Position numbers and translations under genes: made by a program. Below, in pieces: positions 5,814 to 6,063 of a stretch of DNA of 6,063 nt. Position 1 is the first letter of the stretch. Each line of letters begins with the position of its first letter. The notes beneath the pieces are model-generated. The model was not told the origin of the DNA, searched no databases, and worked only from the letters and a program-made list of their open reading frames with translations. Source of the DNA: Chloroflexota bacterium (lineage in GTDB: Bacteria; Chloroflexota; Dormibacteria; Dormibacterales; Dormibacteraceae); contig VBFW01000253.1 in NCBI GenBank assembly GCA_005880525.1, positions 1-6,063 of the forward strand, read 5' to 3'.

Positions 5814-5842
5814 ACCGTATCAATCCCCCTTAAGTCTGTCAA
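5814..5842 (-). promoter_or_regulatory. Sigma70-type promoter of the mraZ cluster
   Basis: The minus strand has a consensus -35 TTGACA (5842-5837), a 17-base spacer and a -10 of TACGGT (5819-5814), which fits the TANNNT form common in GC-rich bacteria. TG one base before it makes an extended -10 (TGATACGGT). The predicted transcription start is near 5807-5808, inside the first operator repeat, giving a leader of about 257 bases to the mraZ GTG. It is the best promoter match I found in the window and points toward all the genes. Confidence 0.7.
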
Positions 5843-6063
5843 TACCTTTACCACAACATGTAGAGGGCCCAACCCGGCCGTTCGGAGGCTCCATCGCAGG
5901 ATGTAGTGGTTGGGGGTATGGTCGGGCCCAGATGTTGGGCCAGAACCTGATATCGCCGAACATTAGTTTGGTATGCGGCCGGTTGAGCGCTGTAAAGGTC
6001 CCGCCGCCCGCCTGGGCAGTCCTCTCCCTAGTGTTGCCCGGCCGCCGAGTCAATAACCTCGAG
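5843..6063. other. Upstream region without a supported gene
   Basis: No ORF here has convincing codon bias or recognisable product. The region contains short inverted repeats: GGCCCA/TGGGCC at 5925-5941 with a five-base loop, and GGCCCAAC (5866-5873) facing GTTGGGCC (5934-5941). None is followed by a T tract on either strand. A weak promoter-like pair, TTGACT (6053-6048) and TAGGGA (6030-6025) with a 17-base spacer, points the same way as the cluster but its -10 is poor. I see no tRNA or rRNA, and no recognisable RNase P RNA. Confidence 0.4.

Noticed and set aside
5925..5941. GGCCCA/TGGGCC hairpin as an intrinsic terminator
   Set aside because: The stem is short and no T tract follows on either strand.
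5820..6053. Minus-strand 77-codon ORF upstream of the promoter
   Set aside because: It overlaps the -35 and -10 elements, has mixed third-position usage, no recognisable domain and a weak start.
6025..6053. Second promoter candidate TTGACT/TAGGGA
   Set aside because: The -35 is fair and the spacer is 17 bases, but the -10 lacks the final T; the promoter at 5814-5842 is much better. Listed only as weak.
1..6063. A defence system, mobile element, CRISPR array or novel gene cluster
   Set aside because: Every confident gene belongs to the conserved dcw cluster; I found no integrase, transposase, spaced repeat array or attachment-site repeats.

Overview
This 6,063-base, GC-rich window holds the start of a division and cell wall (dcw) cluster. 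Every convincing gene is on the minus strand, so transcription runs from the right end of the window to the left. In that direction the order is: a promoter and operator region, a possible small ORF, mraZ, rsmH, an ftsL-like gene, ftsI (a class B penicillin-binding protein, frame-broken), murF, and the 5' part of mraY, which runs off the left edge. The layout, high GC, frequent GTG/TTG starts and overlapping stop/start junctions suggest a high-GC, Gram-positive-like lineage such as Actinobacteriota, Chloroflexota or Dormibacterota. This is inference, and I cannot place it more closely from the sequence.

Right end (about 5551-6063). A good sigma70-type promoter (TTGACA, 17-base spacer, extended -10 TGATACGGT) lies at 5814-5842. 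Directly downstream, over the predicted transcription start, are four tandem 10-base direct repeats (5772-5811). They match the spacing and core of known MraZ boxes, so MraZ probably autoregulates the cluster. The leader of roughly 250 bases before mraZ contains small hairpins and an ORF of about 75 codons. That ORF has strong GC3 bias in its second half and ends immediately before the mraZ start.

Centre (3528-5550). mraZ and rsmH overlap as CTGA, and rsmH has no ATG, GTG or TTG available upstream of its SAM-binding motif, so CTG appears to be the start codon. An 88-base gap between rsmH and the ftsL-like gene carries a perfect 12-bp hairpin and a smaller hairpin that would cover the strong Shine-Dalgarno sequence of ftsL.

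Left part (1-3528). ftsI starts inside the ftsL stop codon (TGATG). It is split into two reading frames near 2982-2990, where a segment normally present in class B PBPs is also missing. Both halves otherwise look conserved, so this is a recent deletion or an assembly error. murF follows after 16 bases with no murE between them, which is unusual for dcw clusters. mraY starts at TTG overlapping the murF stop (TTGA).

Together these genes encode the cluster's transcriptional regulator, a 16S rRNA methyltransferase, two divisome proteins (FtsL, FtsI), the ligase that completes UDP-MurNAc-pentapeptide (MurF), and the enzyme that moves it onto the lipid carrier (MraY). I see no mobile element, CRISPR array, tRNA or rRNA. 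The content is mainly a conserved housekeeping cluster; its unusual points are the regulatory region, the CTG start, the broken ftsI and the absent murE.
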